Positions 8,866-17,509 of a DNA stretch of 64,000 nt are shown in pieces. The stretch lies in assembly GCF_004362515.1 (NCBI RefSeq), contig NZ_SNXU01000001.1:5890001-5954000 (forward strand), in the 5' to 3' direction. The first letter of the stretch is position 1; the number at the start of each line of letters is the position of its first letter. A program made the position numbers and the translations under genes. This DNA is from Actinokineospora alba. Its GTDB lineage: Bacteria; Actinomycetota; Actinomycetes; Mycobacteriales; Pseudonocardiaceae. The notes under the pieces were generated by a model, which saw only the letters and a list, made by a program, of their open reading frames with translations, made no database searches and was not told where the DNA came from.

Positions 8866-10352
8866 CCGACCGCGGAAACCGGCGCGCGGACGGTGGCGCT
8901 GGAGAAGTGCAGGTGCTCGTCGGCGACGGCGCCGTGGCGCACCTGCTTGCGGTCCTCGTGGTAGTCCATCGCCATCAGCCACGGGGCCGCGGGACCTTGC
9001 TTGGGCAGCCCGGCCAGGGCGCGCTGGACGTAGCCCGCGCCGAAGTCGAGGAGCGGGCGGGTCGGCAGATCGGGGTCGGCGATCGCCCACACCGCGTCGT
9101 GGCCGTTGTCGTCGAGGTGGCGCAGCAGGCGGCAGAAGTACTCGCAGAGCAGGCCGATCTTGAGCGTCCACGACGAGTTCGTGTAGCCGATGGCGATGGC
9201 GAAGTTCGGCACCCCGCTGAGCATCATGCCGCGGTAGACGACCGTGTCCGGATAGGACACCGGCCTGCCGTCGACGGTGAGGTCGATGCCGCCGAAGAGC
9301 TGGACGTTCAGCCCGGTCGCGGTGACGATGATGTCCGCCTCGACCTCCTGGCCGCTCTCCAGCCGGATCCCGGTCTCGGTGAAGGTCTCGATGCGACCGG
9401 TGACCACCGACGCCGCCCCCGTGCGGATCGCACGGAACAGGTCGCCGTTGGGGACCGCGCACAGGCGCTGGTCCCACGGGTCGTACGGCGGGTTGAAGTG
9501 CTCGTCGACCGGGAAGCCCTCGGGCAGGAGTTTGACGTTGAGGTACCGGATGGCCTTGCGGGCCACACCCGGGAAGCGTTGGCAGAAACGCCAGATGGCC
9601 CGCGACTGGGCGATGTTCTTGCGCCGGGTCAGCGCGTACCCGCGTTCGGCGCCGAACACCCTGGTGAGCAGGGAGGCGACCTTGTCCTCCTTGGGCACCG
9701 GCACGATGTAGCTCGGTGTCCGCTGCAGCATGGTCACGTGGCCCGCGGTGTCCGCCATCGCGGGCACCAGGGTCACCGCGGTGGCGCCGCTGCCGATGAC
9801 CACGACCCGCTTGCCGGTGTAGTCGAGGTCCTCGGGCCAGTGCTGGGGGTGCACGATCCGCCCGGCGAAGCGATCCCGTCCGTCGAAGTGCGGCGTGAAG
9901 CCCTCGTCGTAGTTGTAGTAGCCGCCCGCGGAGAAGATCCAGCCCGCTGAGAGCCGGAGACGCTCCCCCGTGTCGGTGCGTTCGACGTCGACGAGCCAGC
10001 GAGCGTCCTCAGTGGACCAGGCGGCGGCGAGAACTTTGTGGTGGTAACGGATGCGGCCGTCGAGGTCGTTCTCGGTCGCGGTCTCCCGCAGGTAGGCCAG
10101 GATGCGGTCCGCCGAGGCGATCGATTCCTTGTCCCGCCACGGCTTGAACTCGTAACCGAAGGTGTGCAGGTCGGAGTCCGAGCGGATGCCCGGGTACCGG
10201 AACAGGTCCCAGGTGCCGCCCGAGGCGGCCCGGGCCTCCAGGATGACCACGCTCTTCGACGGGTGCTCGGTGCGCAGGTAGCGACCCGCGCCGATGCCGG
10301 AGATACCCGCGCCGACGATCAGGACGTCGACGTGCTCAAGTGCGGTGGTCAT
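8862..10352 (-). CDS. Flavin-containing monooxygenase, Baeyer-Villiger type (EthA-like)
   Basis: 496 residues. The N-terminal FAD-binding Rossmann motif is GAGISG (near residue 14), followed by GGTWDLFRYPGIRSD, the sequence typical of EthA-like and other class B flavoprotein monooxygenases. The Baeyer-Villiger fingerprint FxGxxxHxxxWP is present as FAGRIVHPQHWP (near 160), followed by the second nucleotide-binding motif GSGATA for NADPH. The family inserts oxygen next to a ketone or oxidises sulfur and can activate thioamide prodrugs. It is divergent from a PucR-type regulator, a pairing that suggests control of this gene by that protein. Complete, with all expected motifs. Confidence 0.9.
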   Translation of the reverse strand: MTTALEHVDVLIVGAGISGIGAGRYLRTEHPSKSVVILEARAASGGTWDLFRYPGIRSDSDLHTFGYEFKPWRDKESIASADRILAYLRETATENDLDGRIRYHHKVLAAAWSTEDARWLVDVERTDTGERLRLSAGWIFSAGGYYNYDEGFTPHFDGRDRFAGRIVHPQHWPEDLDYTGKRVVVIGSGATAVTLVPAMADTAGHVTMLQRTPSYIVPVPKEDKVASLLTRVFGAERGYALTRRKNIAQSRAIWRFCQRFPGVARKAIRYLNVKLLPEGFPVDEHFNPPYDPWDQRLCAVPNGDLFRAIRTGAASVVTGRIETFTETGIRLESGQEVEADIIVTATGLNVQLFGGIDLTVDGRPVSYPDTVVYRGMMLSGVPNFAIAIGYTNSSWTLKIGLLCEYFCRLLRHLDDNGHDAVWAIADPDLPTRPLLDFGAGYVQRALAGLPKQGPAAPWLMAMDYHEDRKQVRHGAVADEHLHFSSATVRAPVSAVG

Positions 10353-10447
10353 GAACGGCTCCCTTGTGCGGCTGCCTCAAGAATCCCGGCTCGTCACCCG
10401 TTCGGGCCAGAACGATCTGCCTCACGTTCGGCCGATCGTGGTGCAAT

Positions 10448-11674
10448 ATGTTCATGAGCCAGCCGTGGCCGACGCCGTCACCCCGTGTGCGTGACCTGCT
10501 CCGACAGGGCGCGGAGATCGCGCTGAACCCGCGCGCGGAGTGGATCGAAGACCTGCACGCCGCCGCGCTGAGCGGCTCGCGAATGCGGGCAGTCGCGGAG
10601 GACCCGGTCCTGCGCGAGGGTGTCCGGCGGACGAATCTCGCCAACCTCCTGCACTGGGCGTCGGCCAACGCCCAGCACCCCGGCCGCCGGGTGGCGCCGT
10701 ACATCGGTCCGGAGGCACTGGAGAACTCGCGCGACCTGGTGCGGCGCGGCCTGGACGCGGGCGCGCTCGACTCCTACCGGACCGGTCAGAACGCCGCGTG
10801 GCGGCGGTGGATGGAGATCTGCTTCGACCTCACCACCGACCCGGCGGAGCTCCACGAGCTGCTCGACGTGTCATCCCGATCGATCTCCGCTTTCCTCGAC
10901 GACACGGTCGCCGCCATCTCCGAGCAAATGGACGCCGAACGCCACGAACTCGTCCGGGGCACCCACGCCGAGCGCCGCGCCGCCGTGGCGCTGCTGCTCG
11001 AAGGCGCCCCCATCACCCGCGCCCGAGCCGAGGCGCAGCTGGGCTACCCGCTCACGGGGAGCCACACGGCCGCGGTCGTGTGGACCAGCGAACACGCGAG
11101 CATGGACCAGCTCGAAAGCGCGGCGGAGCAGTTCGCGCGGACGAGCGAGGCGCCACGCAGGCTCACGGTCGTGGCCGGCGCGGGCACACTCTGGGTGTGG
11201 CTGCCCATAGCCCGCGCACCGCGGTCGGCCACGTATCTGGCGGCCTACCCCGAGATCAGGGTCGCCGCCGGCAGGCCCGGTCGCGACCTCGACGGGTTCC
11301 GCCGCAGCCACCTCGACGCGCTCACCACCCAGCGCATGCTCGCCCGCCTGACCTCACCACAGCAGTACGCGCGATACGAGGACGTCCAACTGGTCGCCCT
11401 GCTGACCGCCGACCCCGCCCAGGCCGACGAGTTTGTCACCGACACCCTCGGCGACCTCGAACACGCCGACCCGGAGATCCTCGACGTCGTCCGCGCCTAC
11501 GTGCGGGAGCAGTGCAACACCTCCCGCACCGCCGAACGCCTTTACAGCCACCGCAACACCGTCATCCGCAGACTGGCCCGGGCCGACGAACTGCTGCCCC
11601 GGCCGCTGGCGGAGAACCTCGTGGCCGTCGCCGCCGCGTTGGATCTCCTCAAGTGGCGACAGGCCAAGGGCTAA
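10448..11674 (+). CDS. PucR-type helix-turn-helix transcriptional regulator
   Basis: About 408 residues from the ATG at 10448 (a second ATG at 10454 is equally possible). The N-terminal two thirds is an effector/GGDEF-like region found in CdaR/PucR regulators; the C-terminus (EQCNTSRTAERLYSHRNTVIRRLARADELL) is the PucR HTH_30 DNA-binding helix pair. Divergent from the monooxygenase with only 95 bases between the starts, so both promoters lie in one short region and shared control is likely. The stop overlaps that of a tiny minus-strand ORF. Confidence 0.85.
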   Translation: MFMSQPWPTPSPRVRDLLRQGAEIALNPRAEWIEDLHAAALSGSRMRAVAEDPVLREGVRRTNLANLLHWASANAQHPGRRVAPYIGPEALENSRDLVRRGLDAGALDSYRTGQNAAWRRWMEICFDLTTDPAELHELLDVSSRSISAFLDDTVAAISEQMDAERHELVRGTHAERRAAVALLLEGAPITRARAEAQLGYPLTGSHTAAVVWTSEHASMDQLESAAEQFARTSEAPRRLTVVAGAGTLWVWLPIARAPRSATYLAAYPEIRVAAGRPGRDLDGFRRSHLDALTTQRMLARLTSPQQYARYEDVQLVALLTADPAQADEFVTDTLGDLEHADPEILDVVRAYVREQCNTSRTAERLYSHRNTVIRRLARADELLPRPLAENLVAVAAALDLLKWRQAKG

Positions 11675-11802
11675 CCCGGCACCCGCCCGGCCAGAAACAG
11701 AACGCACGCGACCTCGAGCATGATCAAGCTTGGCGCGGGCTCACTGTCGATCTCCACGCGCCAGCGGTCTAACAACGCGAGAACGTCATCATCGCTGATC
11801 AC
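11671..11802 (-). CDS. 43-codon small protein candidate
   Basis: GTG at 11802, preceded by a perfect AAGGAGG at a spacing of six. It encodes 43 residues beginning VISDDDVLALLDRWRVE and containing a hydrophobic stretch MLEVACVLFLAG near the C-terminus, so it may attach to the membrane. Its stop overlaps the stop of the PucR gene on the other strand. The strong ribosome binding site is the main reason to call it; no family recognised. Confidence 0.45.
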   Translation of the reverse strand: MISDDDVLALLDRWRVEIDSEPAPSLIMLEVACVLFLAGRVPG

Positions 11803-11893
11803 GGGCGCCTCCTTGTGGAAGCTACGTCGACATTGATCAGTGCCTTGTTACCGGTTTCGCCTCACCGAAGGTCTGAAGTGGACAGCTGACGCA

Positions 11894-11930
11894 CGCTTCG
11901 GCCCACCGGCGGTGCCGGTAGGCCGAAGCG
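11894..11930. terminator. Terminator hairpin for the PRC/DUF2382 gene
   Basis: A 10-base-pair outer stem (11894-11903 with 11921-11930) and, after one mismatch, a 6-base-pair inner stem around a GGT loop. It lies 12 bases beyond the minus-strand stop at 11943. Confidence 0.65.
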
Positions 11931-11942
11931 ACTGGGCTGGGG

Positions 11943-12683
11943 TCAGTTCTTCGGGCGTCCCCGACCGTCGGTGTCGGTCTCGATGCGCTCCTTGCGGACC
12001 TCGCCGCTCACGCGCTCGGTGCCGGTGACCTTCTCCTTCGACAGCCGGACACGTTCCACCGGCGTCGTCTCGGTGTCGACCACGGGCCGCTCGGCGCGCA
12101 GCGTCACCTCGTGCTCGTCTTCGGAGATCTCCGGGCCGGACAGCGCCGCCTCGCGGTTGGCGTCGGTGATGGGCTCACGCTCCACCCGGACTTCCTCGCG
12201 GGTCACGGGGACGTCGACCTGCTCGGTCTCGGTCACCACGTACTTGCGCAGGCGCGCGTGGCCGGTCTCCTGCGTCTCGGTGCCCACCCGCAGGTGTTCC
12301 TCCGACCGCGTCATGGCGTCAGCGGTCTTGGGACCGAACGTGTCACCCTTCGGCTGCCCGTCGGCCAGCCCGTAGTACCGGTGCAGCCGGTCCTCCTCGC
12401 CCGGATCGATACGCCCCTCATCGGGGTCGATCTGCGGTGCGTCCTTGACCTTCGCCTTCTCGAACGGCGTCTGCACCTTGTCACCGGCGGCCCGCAGACC
12501 ACGCATCGGCAGGAAAGTCTCGTGTGTGCCGAACAGGCCGGTGTTCACGGTGACCCAGCTGGGGGTGCCGTCGCGCTCGTCGGTCCACAGCTGGCCGACC
12601 TTGCCGATCTTCTCCCCCTGCTGGTCGTACACGGTCTTGCCGGTCAGCTGATTCGCCAGTTCCCGCACGTTCGCGGTAGTCAT
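11943..12683 (-). CDS. PRC-barrel and DUF2382 (YsnF/AvaK) domain stress protein
   Basis: 246 residues from the ATG at 12683 (AAAGGAAAGGAGAAGTG upstream); an upstream in-frame start at 12857 is unlikely because the intervening sequence is not protein-like. Residues 5-80 form a PRC-barrel (LTGKTVYDQQGEKIGKVGQLW); residues about 125-240 are a DUF2382 domain rich in charged repeats (EEVRVEREPI, EISEDEHEVTL). Such proteins are soluble and tied to general and osmotic stress in actinobacteria. A SigB/SigF-type promoter lies just upstream, which fits. Confidence 0.85.
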   Translation of the reverse strand: MTTANVRELANQLTGKTVYDQQGEKIGKVGQLWTDERDGTPSWVTVNTGLFGTHETFLPMRGLRAAGDKVQTPFEKAKVKDAPQIDPDEGRIDPGEEDRLHRYYGLADGQPKGDTFGPKTADAMTRSEEHLRVGTETQETGHARLRKYVVTETEQVDVPVTREEVRVEREPITDANREAALSGPEISEDEHEVTLRAERPVVDTETTPVERVRLSKEKVTGTERVSGEVRKERIETDTDGRGRPKN

Positions 12684-12717
12684 CACTTCTCCTTTCCTTT
12701 GTGGGTGCGTAAGTGGC

Positions 12718-12744
12718 CTACCCGCTTCCCCGCGAACCCCAAAC
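12718..12744 (-). promoter_or_regulatory. Candidate SigB/SigF-type stress promoter
   Basis: On the minus strand GTTT (12744-12741), a 17-base spacer and GGGTAG (12723-12718) match the actinobacterial general-stress sigma consensus GTTT-N15-17-GGGTAT, 35 bases before the start of the DUF2382 gene. Confidence 0.5.
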
Positions 12745-12842
12745 ACCCGCAAGGCCACGCGCGTACTCCGGCCCGGTTCGACACCGGAGACGGTCTCATT
12801 CCGCGGAATAACGCTAAGGCCGCTTTGGGCGACAAGGGTTAC

Positions 12843-13884
12843 ATGGACGACGATCAAAAACCGGCCAGGTCATCCCGCCGCTGGGTGGCCGCTGTCATGG
12901 TGATCGCGGGTCTCGGCGCACTGGGCTGGGCACTGGCCCGCGACGGCCTGCTGCCGTCCCTGGCCTGGCTCACCCACTGGTGGCCCGCGGTGGTGAGTGT
13001 CCTGCTGCTCGTGGGCGCGGCCACGGTGTGGCACCGGGGACGCGCCGGGGAACCCGTCGGCCGGTCGCCGCGACTGGACGCAGACGATCACCGCCGTCAC
13101 CGCGCTGGGCGCGTTGCTGTTCACCGCGCTGTCGCTGCAGGCGACCCGTGAGCAGATCGAGGTCTCCGAACAGGGCCAGATCACCGATCGCTACGCCAAA
13201 GCCGTCGAGTTGCTCGGCACGTCCGGCGCGGAGAACTTCCAGACCCGCCTGGGTGGGATCTACGCGCTGGAGCGGCTGGCGGCGGACTCGCCGCGCGATC
13301 AGCAGACCGTGGTCGAGGTGCTCAGTGCCTTCATCCGCGCCACCAGCCCGCGAACCGACCCGGCCAAACCCTGTCCGGACACACCTGCCGATGTCGAGGC
13401 CGCGTTCGTCGTGATCACCCGCCGTACCGTGGCGAACGATCCGAGACGGCCCGTGGCCGGTCTCAACGTTGCGAGCTCGGTCAACCTGCGGCACACCTGT
13501 CTCGCCGAGATGCGCGCCTTCAACGCCGACCTGAGTTCGATGTCGCTGGTCGGCGCGGATCTCAGCGGCTCCGAGCTGAACCGGGCGCACGGTGGGCTCA
13601 TCTCCTTGACCGACGCGAAACTCACCGGCACGAACCTGAGCTCCGCCGACCTTTCGAACTTCGTATTCCTGACGAGGACGGACTTGTCCGGCGCACGGCT
13701 CGACCACGCGAAAATCGGCCCCACCATGCTGACCGACGTCAACCTGACCAACGCCGACCTGCGTGGTGCGGACCTCCGCTACTCGACGTTCACCAACGTG
13801 ATCCTGACTGGCGCCCAACATGACAAGGGCACCAACACCGAAGGCGCCACGCACGACCCTCGCACCGTCGGCGCGTGGTGGTGA
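12843..13884 (+). pseudogene. Pentapeptide-repeat membrane protein, interrupted by an apparent +1 frameshift
   Basis: The ATG at 12843 opens a frame with two transmembrane helices (WVAAVMVIAGLGALGWALA, AVVSVLLLVGAATVW) and then turns into Arg/His-rich nonsense near 13060. From about 13065 the next frame carries the rest: a third helix (ITAVTALGALLFTALSL), the linker EQGQITDRYAKAVELLG and IYALERLAADSP typical of this family, and then pentapeptide repeats of the form A(D/N)Lxx (about residues 210-330, including ADLSGSELNRAH and ADLSNFVFLTRTDLSG). One extra base in 13050-13080 accounts for it. Restored length about 346 residues. Repeats of this kind fold as a right-handed quadrilateral beta-helix; function unknown. 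Confidence 0.75.
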
Positions 13885-13996
13885 TACCCGAACGGGCGTT
13901 CTCGCCACTGGACACTTGCCCCAGTGCCCCCGCGTGACCAAGATCGTGCCCGAGACCAGGTGATCATGGGCCTGCTCCGACCATCGAGGGAGTGCT

Positions 13997-15130
13997 GTGC
14001 CCTACACCGCCGAGCAACTCGACGCATTGCGCCTCGAAGGGGATCCTCTTGCCGACGCGGTGATCGCCGACCTGGTCGCGACCGGGCAGGTCGATGAGGT
14101 CAACGCGGTGCTGGCCGAGTTCCGCGGCAACGACACCCCGATCCCGGAGAACCTTCCCGAGTCGGTGCGTTCCTATCTCACCGCCACCGACGACCCGCCG
14201 GCGTGGGCCGACCTCGACCGGGTCGCCCGGGCGTACGAGTTCTTCGCCGACGACGGGGTGCACGTCGCGTCGGTGCTGTCGTTCGGGGCGATGGTCAACT
14301 GCTACGCGCAGCCGCGGCCGTCGCGGGTGCTCGACCTCACCCACCGGCTCAACCAGCCGCACCGCAGGCTGTCGGAGACCTCGCAGTTCGTGGTGAACCT
14401 GATGGCGCCCAACCCTTTCGGCTCGGGTGGGGCGTTCGTGCCGACCATCCAGAAGACCAGGCTCATCCACGCCGCGGTCCGCCATTTCGTCTCGCAGTCA
14501 CCGGAATGGGACGCCGAGCGGGACGGCGTCCCGGTCTGCCAGCAGGACCTCCTGGGCGCCCTGCTGATCTTCTCGGTCCAGGTGCTCGAAGGCATGCGCC
14601 GCATCGGGATCTCCGTGACCGAACAGGAAGCCGCCGACTACTACTACGTCTGGCGGGTGACCGGCGCCCTGCTCGGCATCAAGACCGACGCGATGCCGGA
14701 GACCCTGGCCGAGGCCGAGCACCTCAACGCGACGCTCGTGCGGGCGAGCTACGGTCCCTCCCCCGAGGGCATCAAGCTGACCAAGGGCCTGCTCGACCTC
14801 TACCGGGACCTGTTCCCCGGCAAGGCTTTCGACGCCGCCGTCCCGGCCATGGTGCGCCAGGTGGTCGACCCGGACGTCGCCGACTGGCTGCAGGTGCCGA
14901 AATCCCGCGGCTGGACGCGCGCTGTCGGGGCGGCGAGTCGGGTCATGCGCTGGCTGGAGCGCCGCGAGGACGACAACCGGGTGGCCCGCGCGGTGCTGGA
15001 CAAGGCGGGCACCCTCCTGCTCACCGGCAGCGTTCGCACCCTGACTAACGGCCAGTCCACGACCTTGTCGATCCCGGAAGACCTTCGCGGGCACTGGAAC
15101 GTGCCGACCTGCCCGGTCAAGCACCCGTAA
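13997..15130 (+). CDS. DUF2236 / MpaB-like oxygenase family protein
   Basis: 377 residues from GTG 13997 (GAGGGA upstream). An all-helical protein of the DUF2236 family, which includes latex-clearing protein and the MpaB type of oxygenase, where a haem or iron is held by conserved Arg/His residues. Visible family-like segments are QKTRLIHAAVRHF (near 155) and the DYYYVWRVTGALLGI region (near 215). No signal peptide is seen, unlike rubber-cleaving Lcp, so an intracellular substrate is likelier. Substrate unknown. Confidence 0.75.
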   Translation: MPYTAEQLDALRLEGDPLADAVIADLVATGQVDEVNAVLAEFRGNDTPIPENLPESVRSYLTATDDPPAWADLDRVARAYEFFADDGVHVASVLSFGAMVNCYAQPRPSRVLDLTHRLNQPHRRLSETSQFVVNLMAPNPFGSGGAFVPTIQKTRLIHAAVRHFVSQSPEWDAERDGVPVCQQDLLGALLIFSVQVLEGMRRIGISVTEQEAADYYYVWRVTGALLGIKTDAMPETLAEAEHLNATLVRASYGPSPEGIKLTKGLLDLYRDLFPGKAFDAAVPAMVRQVVDPDVADWLQVPKSRGWTRAVGAASRVMRWLERREDDNRVARAVLDKAGTLLLTGSVRTLTNGQSTTLSIPEDLRGHWNVPTCPVKHP

Positions 15131-15170
15131 TCCGCTTGGTGCAAAGCCAGCCACGACCGAGTATCAACGG

Positions 15171-15731
15171 ATGAACGAGGTTCAGTGGCCGACGACGGCT
15201 CCACGGTGCGGTCCGGTGGTGCTGCGCGCGTTCGCTGAGCGCGACGTGCAGCTCGCGTTCGAGTTCGGGGATGACCCGTACGTGCCGCTGATCGGGAGCC
15301 TCCCGGCGAAACCGTCCGACCAAGAGGCGATGGACTGGATCCACCGCCAGCAGAGCAGGCTCGCCGAGGGCGTCGGCCTGTCCTTCGCCATCGCCGACGC
15401 GCGAACCGACGAGGCGGTCGGCGCCATCGGCCTGTGGTTGCAGAACCTGGCCGCGGGCCGGGCGACGGCCGGGTACTCCGTGGCCGCCACGCACCGGGGT
15501 CGCGGTTTCGCGAGCAGCGCCTTGACGGCGTTGACCGCGTTCGCGTGGACGATCCCCGCGCTGCACCGGGTCGAACTCCACATCGAGCCGTGGAACCTGG
15601 GCTCGATCCGGGTGGCGGAGAACGCCGGCTACCGGCGGGAGGGGTTGCTGCGCAGCCACCAGGAGATCGGCGGTGTCCGGCGGGACATGCTGCTCCACGC
15701 GACGATCCGCGCGGAGCCGTCAACCGGGTAG
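15171..15731 (+). CDS. GNAT acetyltransferase (RimJ/RimL-like)
   Basis: 186 residues. The core contains the acetyl-CoA-binding motif after beta-4 (GYSVAATHRGRGFASSALTALTAFA, near 100-125) and the later HRVELHIEPWNLGSIRVAENAGYRREGLLR motif typical of the RimJ/RimL group, which acetylate N-terminal or small-molecule amines. The 3' end overlaps the convergent gene by 12 bases. Confidence 0.85.
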   Translation: MNEVQWPTTAPRCGPVVLRAFAERDVQLAFEFGDDPYVPLIGSLPAKPSDQEAMDWIHRQQSRLAEGVGLSFAIADARTDEAVGAIGLWLQNLAAGRATAGYSVAATHRGRGFASSALTALTAFAWTIPALHRVELHIEPWNLGSIRVAENAGYRREGLLRSHQEIGGVRRDMLLHATIRAEPSTG

Positions 15732-16076
15732 CGCCGCCACGGCCGCCGCCCGGGACGCCAGCGCGTCGAGCACGTCGACCCGCGCGTCCGGGACCCGGAC
15801 ATCCAGCGTCAGCGCACCCTCGGCCGCGACCAGCGCGAAGATGAAGAACGAGCAGCACCCCGTCTCACGCATCACGAGGGCGGCCGCCCGCGCGGCGGTC
15901 TCCGGGGTGGGGTCGAGGTCCATCCACAACCCGGTCGGCGAGTACCGGCCGAGCCCCCGCAGCGACGTCGCGAACAGGTCGTCGAACTCCGCCACCCGCG
16001 GCGGCCGGTCTTGCGCGGGCAGGGTGCAGGTCCCCGGCACCCAGGCGGCCTCCGGATCGAGCGCTTCGATACTCAT
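15720..16076 (-). CDS. Conserved hypothetical protein with ETGCCSFF motif
   Basis: 118 residues from the ATG at 16076; an upstream in-frame start would add nine unlikely residues. The N-terminal half has a TLPAQDRPPRVAEFDDLFA segment and the C-terminal half the motif RETGCCSFFIFAL followed by TLDVRVPDARVDVLDALASRAAA. I recall this type of protein near MerR-type regulators in actinobacteria; the paired Cys may bind a metal or organic ligand (inference). No MerR gene is adjacent here. Confidence 0.6.
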   Translation of the reverse strand: MSIEALDPEAAWVPGTCTLPAQDRPPRVAEFDDLFATSLRGLGRYSPTGLWMDLDPTPETAARAAALVMRETGCCSFFIFALVAAEGALTLDVRVPDARVDVLDALASRAAAVAALPG

Positions 16077-16190
16077 GGCCTCACGGTAAACCCGCACCCG
16101 CATAACGGATGCAAGACGGAAGTAGGAAATTTTCCAAGGCCGTATGCCCTAACATCACCCGCGACCTGTCAACGGCGACGGGGTGCCACC

Positions 16191-16203
16191 TAGGGTTCGG
16201 ACA
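16191..16203 (+). promoter_or_regulatory. Leaderless -10 box before the urea-associated operon
   Basis: TAGGGT at 16191-16196 lies six bases before the ATG at 16203. A transcript initiated at normal distance would start at or next to the ATG. No ribosome binding site is present. Confidence 0.45.
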
Positions 16204-16907
16204 TGCCATCTAGCTACCACCATGAAGTCCCCGGCGGCGCCGCGTGGTCCGCGCCGGTGCGCGCGGGCAGGCTGGTCACGCTGAGCGCCCTGGGCGCCGA
16301 CGCGAACGCCGCGCTGCTGCTGTTCGGCCCGGATCGGCTGGACCGGTTGAACATCCCCGACACCGTGAAGTCGCAGATGTCGGCGTGTGTGAAGCCGCCG
16401 ATGGTCCTGATGTCCGACCGCGGGCTCGCACTCGCCTCCGTCGTCGCCTCGACCCTCGACTGGCACGACTGCCTGACCGGCTTCGGCCACGACCGCCACC
16501 TGGCGCGGTTCGGCCCCAGCTCGTACGCCGAGCACCGCAACGAGTGGCGCCGGTCCGCGCGGACCGGGCTGGTCTCCGAGCTGACCAAGCACGGGCTGGG
16601 GCCTGCCGATCTGCACGGCTGCGTGAACTTCTTCAGCAAGGTGGCGATCGCCGACGACAAACGGGCCTCGCTGACGCTGGTCACCGGGCACGCCGAAGCG
16701 GGCGACACCGTCACGCTGCGCACCGAGCAGGACGTGCTGATCGTCCTGTCGACAGCGCCGCATCCGTTGTCCACGGCCGATTACGCGCCCGCCGGGGTGC
16801 GGGTCGAGGTCTCCCCCGCACCCGCGGTCGACGCCGACGACGCGAGCACCGTGTTCCGCGCGGAATCCGCCCGCGCGCTCGAGATGGCCAGGAGGGCACA
16901 GGCATGA
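16203..16907 (+). CDS. Urea amidolyase-associated protein UAAP1 (DUF1989; carboxyguanidine deiminase subunit family)
   Basis: 234 residues. The sequence follows the UAAP1 pattern: a short start YHHEVPGGAAWSAPVRAG, an NAALLLF segment, then IPDTVKSQMSACVKPPMVLMSDRG and DWHDCLTGFG, and the Cys-containing DLHGCVNFFSKVAI motif. Members of this family with their UAAP2 partner have been shown elsewhere to act as a carboxyguanidine deiminase (CgdAB) in guanidine breakdown; they were earlier named after urea carboxylase. The stop overlaps the start of the UAAP2 gene (ATGA), so the two are translationally coupled, fitting a heteromeric enzyme. Cytoplasmic. Confidence 0.85.
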   Translation: MPSSYHHEVPGGAAWSAPVRAGRLVTLSALGADANAALLLFGPDRLDRLNIPDTVKSQMSACVKPPMVLMSDRGLALASVVASTLDWHDCLTGFGHDRHLARFGPSSYAEHRNEWRRSARTGLVSELTKHGLGPADLHGCVNFFSKVAIADDKRASLTLVTGHAEAGDTVTLRTEQDVLIVLSTAPHPLSTADYAPAGVRVEVSPAPAVDADDASTVFRAESARALEMARRAQA

Positions 16908-17509
16908 CCGTGGCACTGGATCTGGTCGTCCCGCCCGGCGATGGCGCGTTGATCACCGTTCCCGAGGGCGGCAGGCTGCGGATCGTGGACCTGCACGGCA
17001 ATCAGGCCGTCGACACCCTGCTCTACGACGCGGCCGACATCGACAACCGGTATTCGGCGTTCGACACCGTGCGCGAGCAGGGCGCGGTGTACCTCACGAC
17101 CGGCTCGCGGCTGCTGTCGACCGCGCTGGACGAGCTGGCCGTGATCACCGACGACACCTGCGGCAGGCACGACACCGTCGGCGGCGCGTGCTCGCAGGAG
17201 TCCAACGTGATCCGGTACGGCGAGCACACCCGCCACCAGCACGCCTGCAGGCAGACCTTCCTGCGCTACGGCGCGGAGAAGGGCATCGGGCAGCGCCAAC
17301 TGGGGCACAACATCAACTTCTTCATGAACGTGCCGGTCGACGGCGCGGGCAATCTCCGGTTCGACGACGGCCTGTCCGCGCCGGGCAAGTACGTGGAGCT
17401 CACCGCGAGCCGCGAGATCCTGGTGCTGATCAGCAACTGCCCGCAGCTCAACAACCCGTGCAACGGCTGGAATCCGACGGCTGTCCAGCTGATCGGCTGG
17501 TGGGCGTGA
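16904..17509 (+). CDS. Urea amidolyase-associated protein UAAP2 (DUF1989; carboxyguanidine deiminase subunit family)
   Basis: 201 residues. Family features in order: VVPPGDGALITVPEGGRLRIVDLHGNQAVDTLLYDA, RYSAFDTVREQGAVYLTTGSRLLST, DDTCGRHDTVGGACSQESN (Cys and His that in the family bind metal) and NINFFMNVPVDGAG. Partner of the preceding gene, with which it overlaps by four bases; it overlaps the next gene as well (TGATG), so all three are one transcriptional unit. Confidence 0.88.
   Translation: MTVALDLVVPPGDGALITVPEGGRLRIVDLHGNQAVDTLLYDAADIDNRYSAFDTVREQGAVYLTTGSRLLSTALDELAVITDDTCGRHDTVGGACSQESNVIRYGEHTRHQHACRQTFLRYGAEKGIGQRQLGHNINFFMNVPVDGAGNLRFDDGLSAPGKYVELTASREILVLISNCPQLNNPCNGWNPTAVQLIGWWA

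Noticed and set aside
16077..16202. Guanidine-I (ykkC) riboswitch before the carboxyguanidine-type operon
   Set aside because: A TAGGGTTCGGAC stretch resembles part of the motif, but the ACTGGTCCGAGAG and ACGG core is missing and the stretch abuts the ATG; a leaderless -10 box explains it better.
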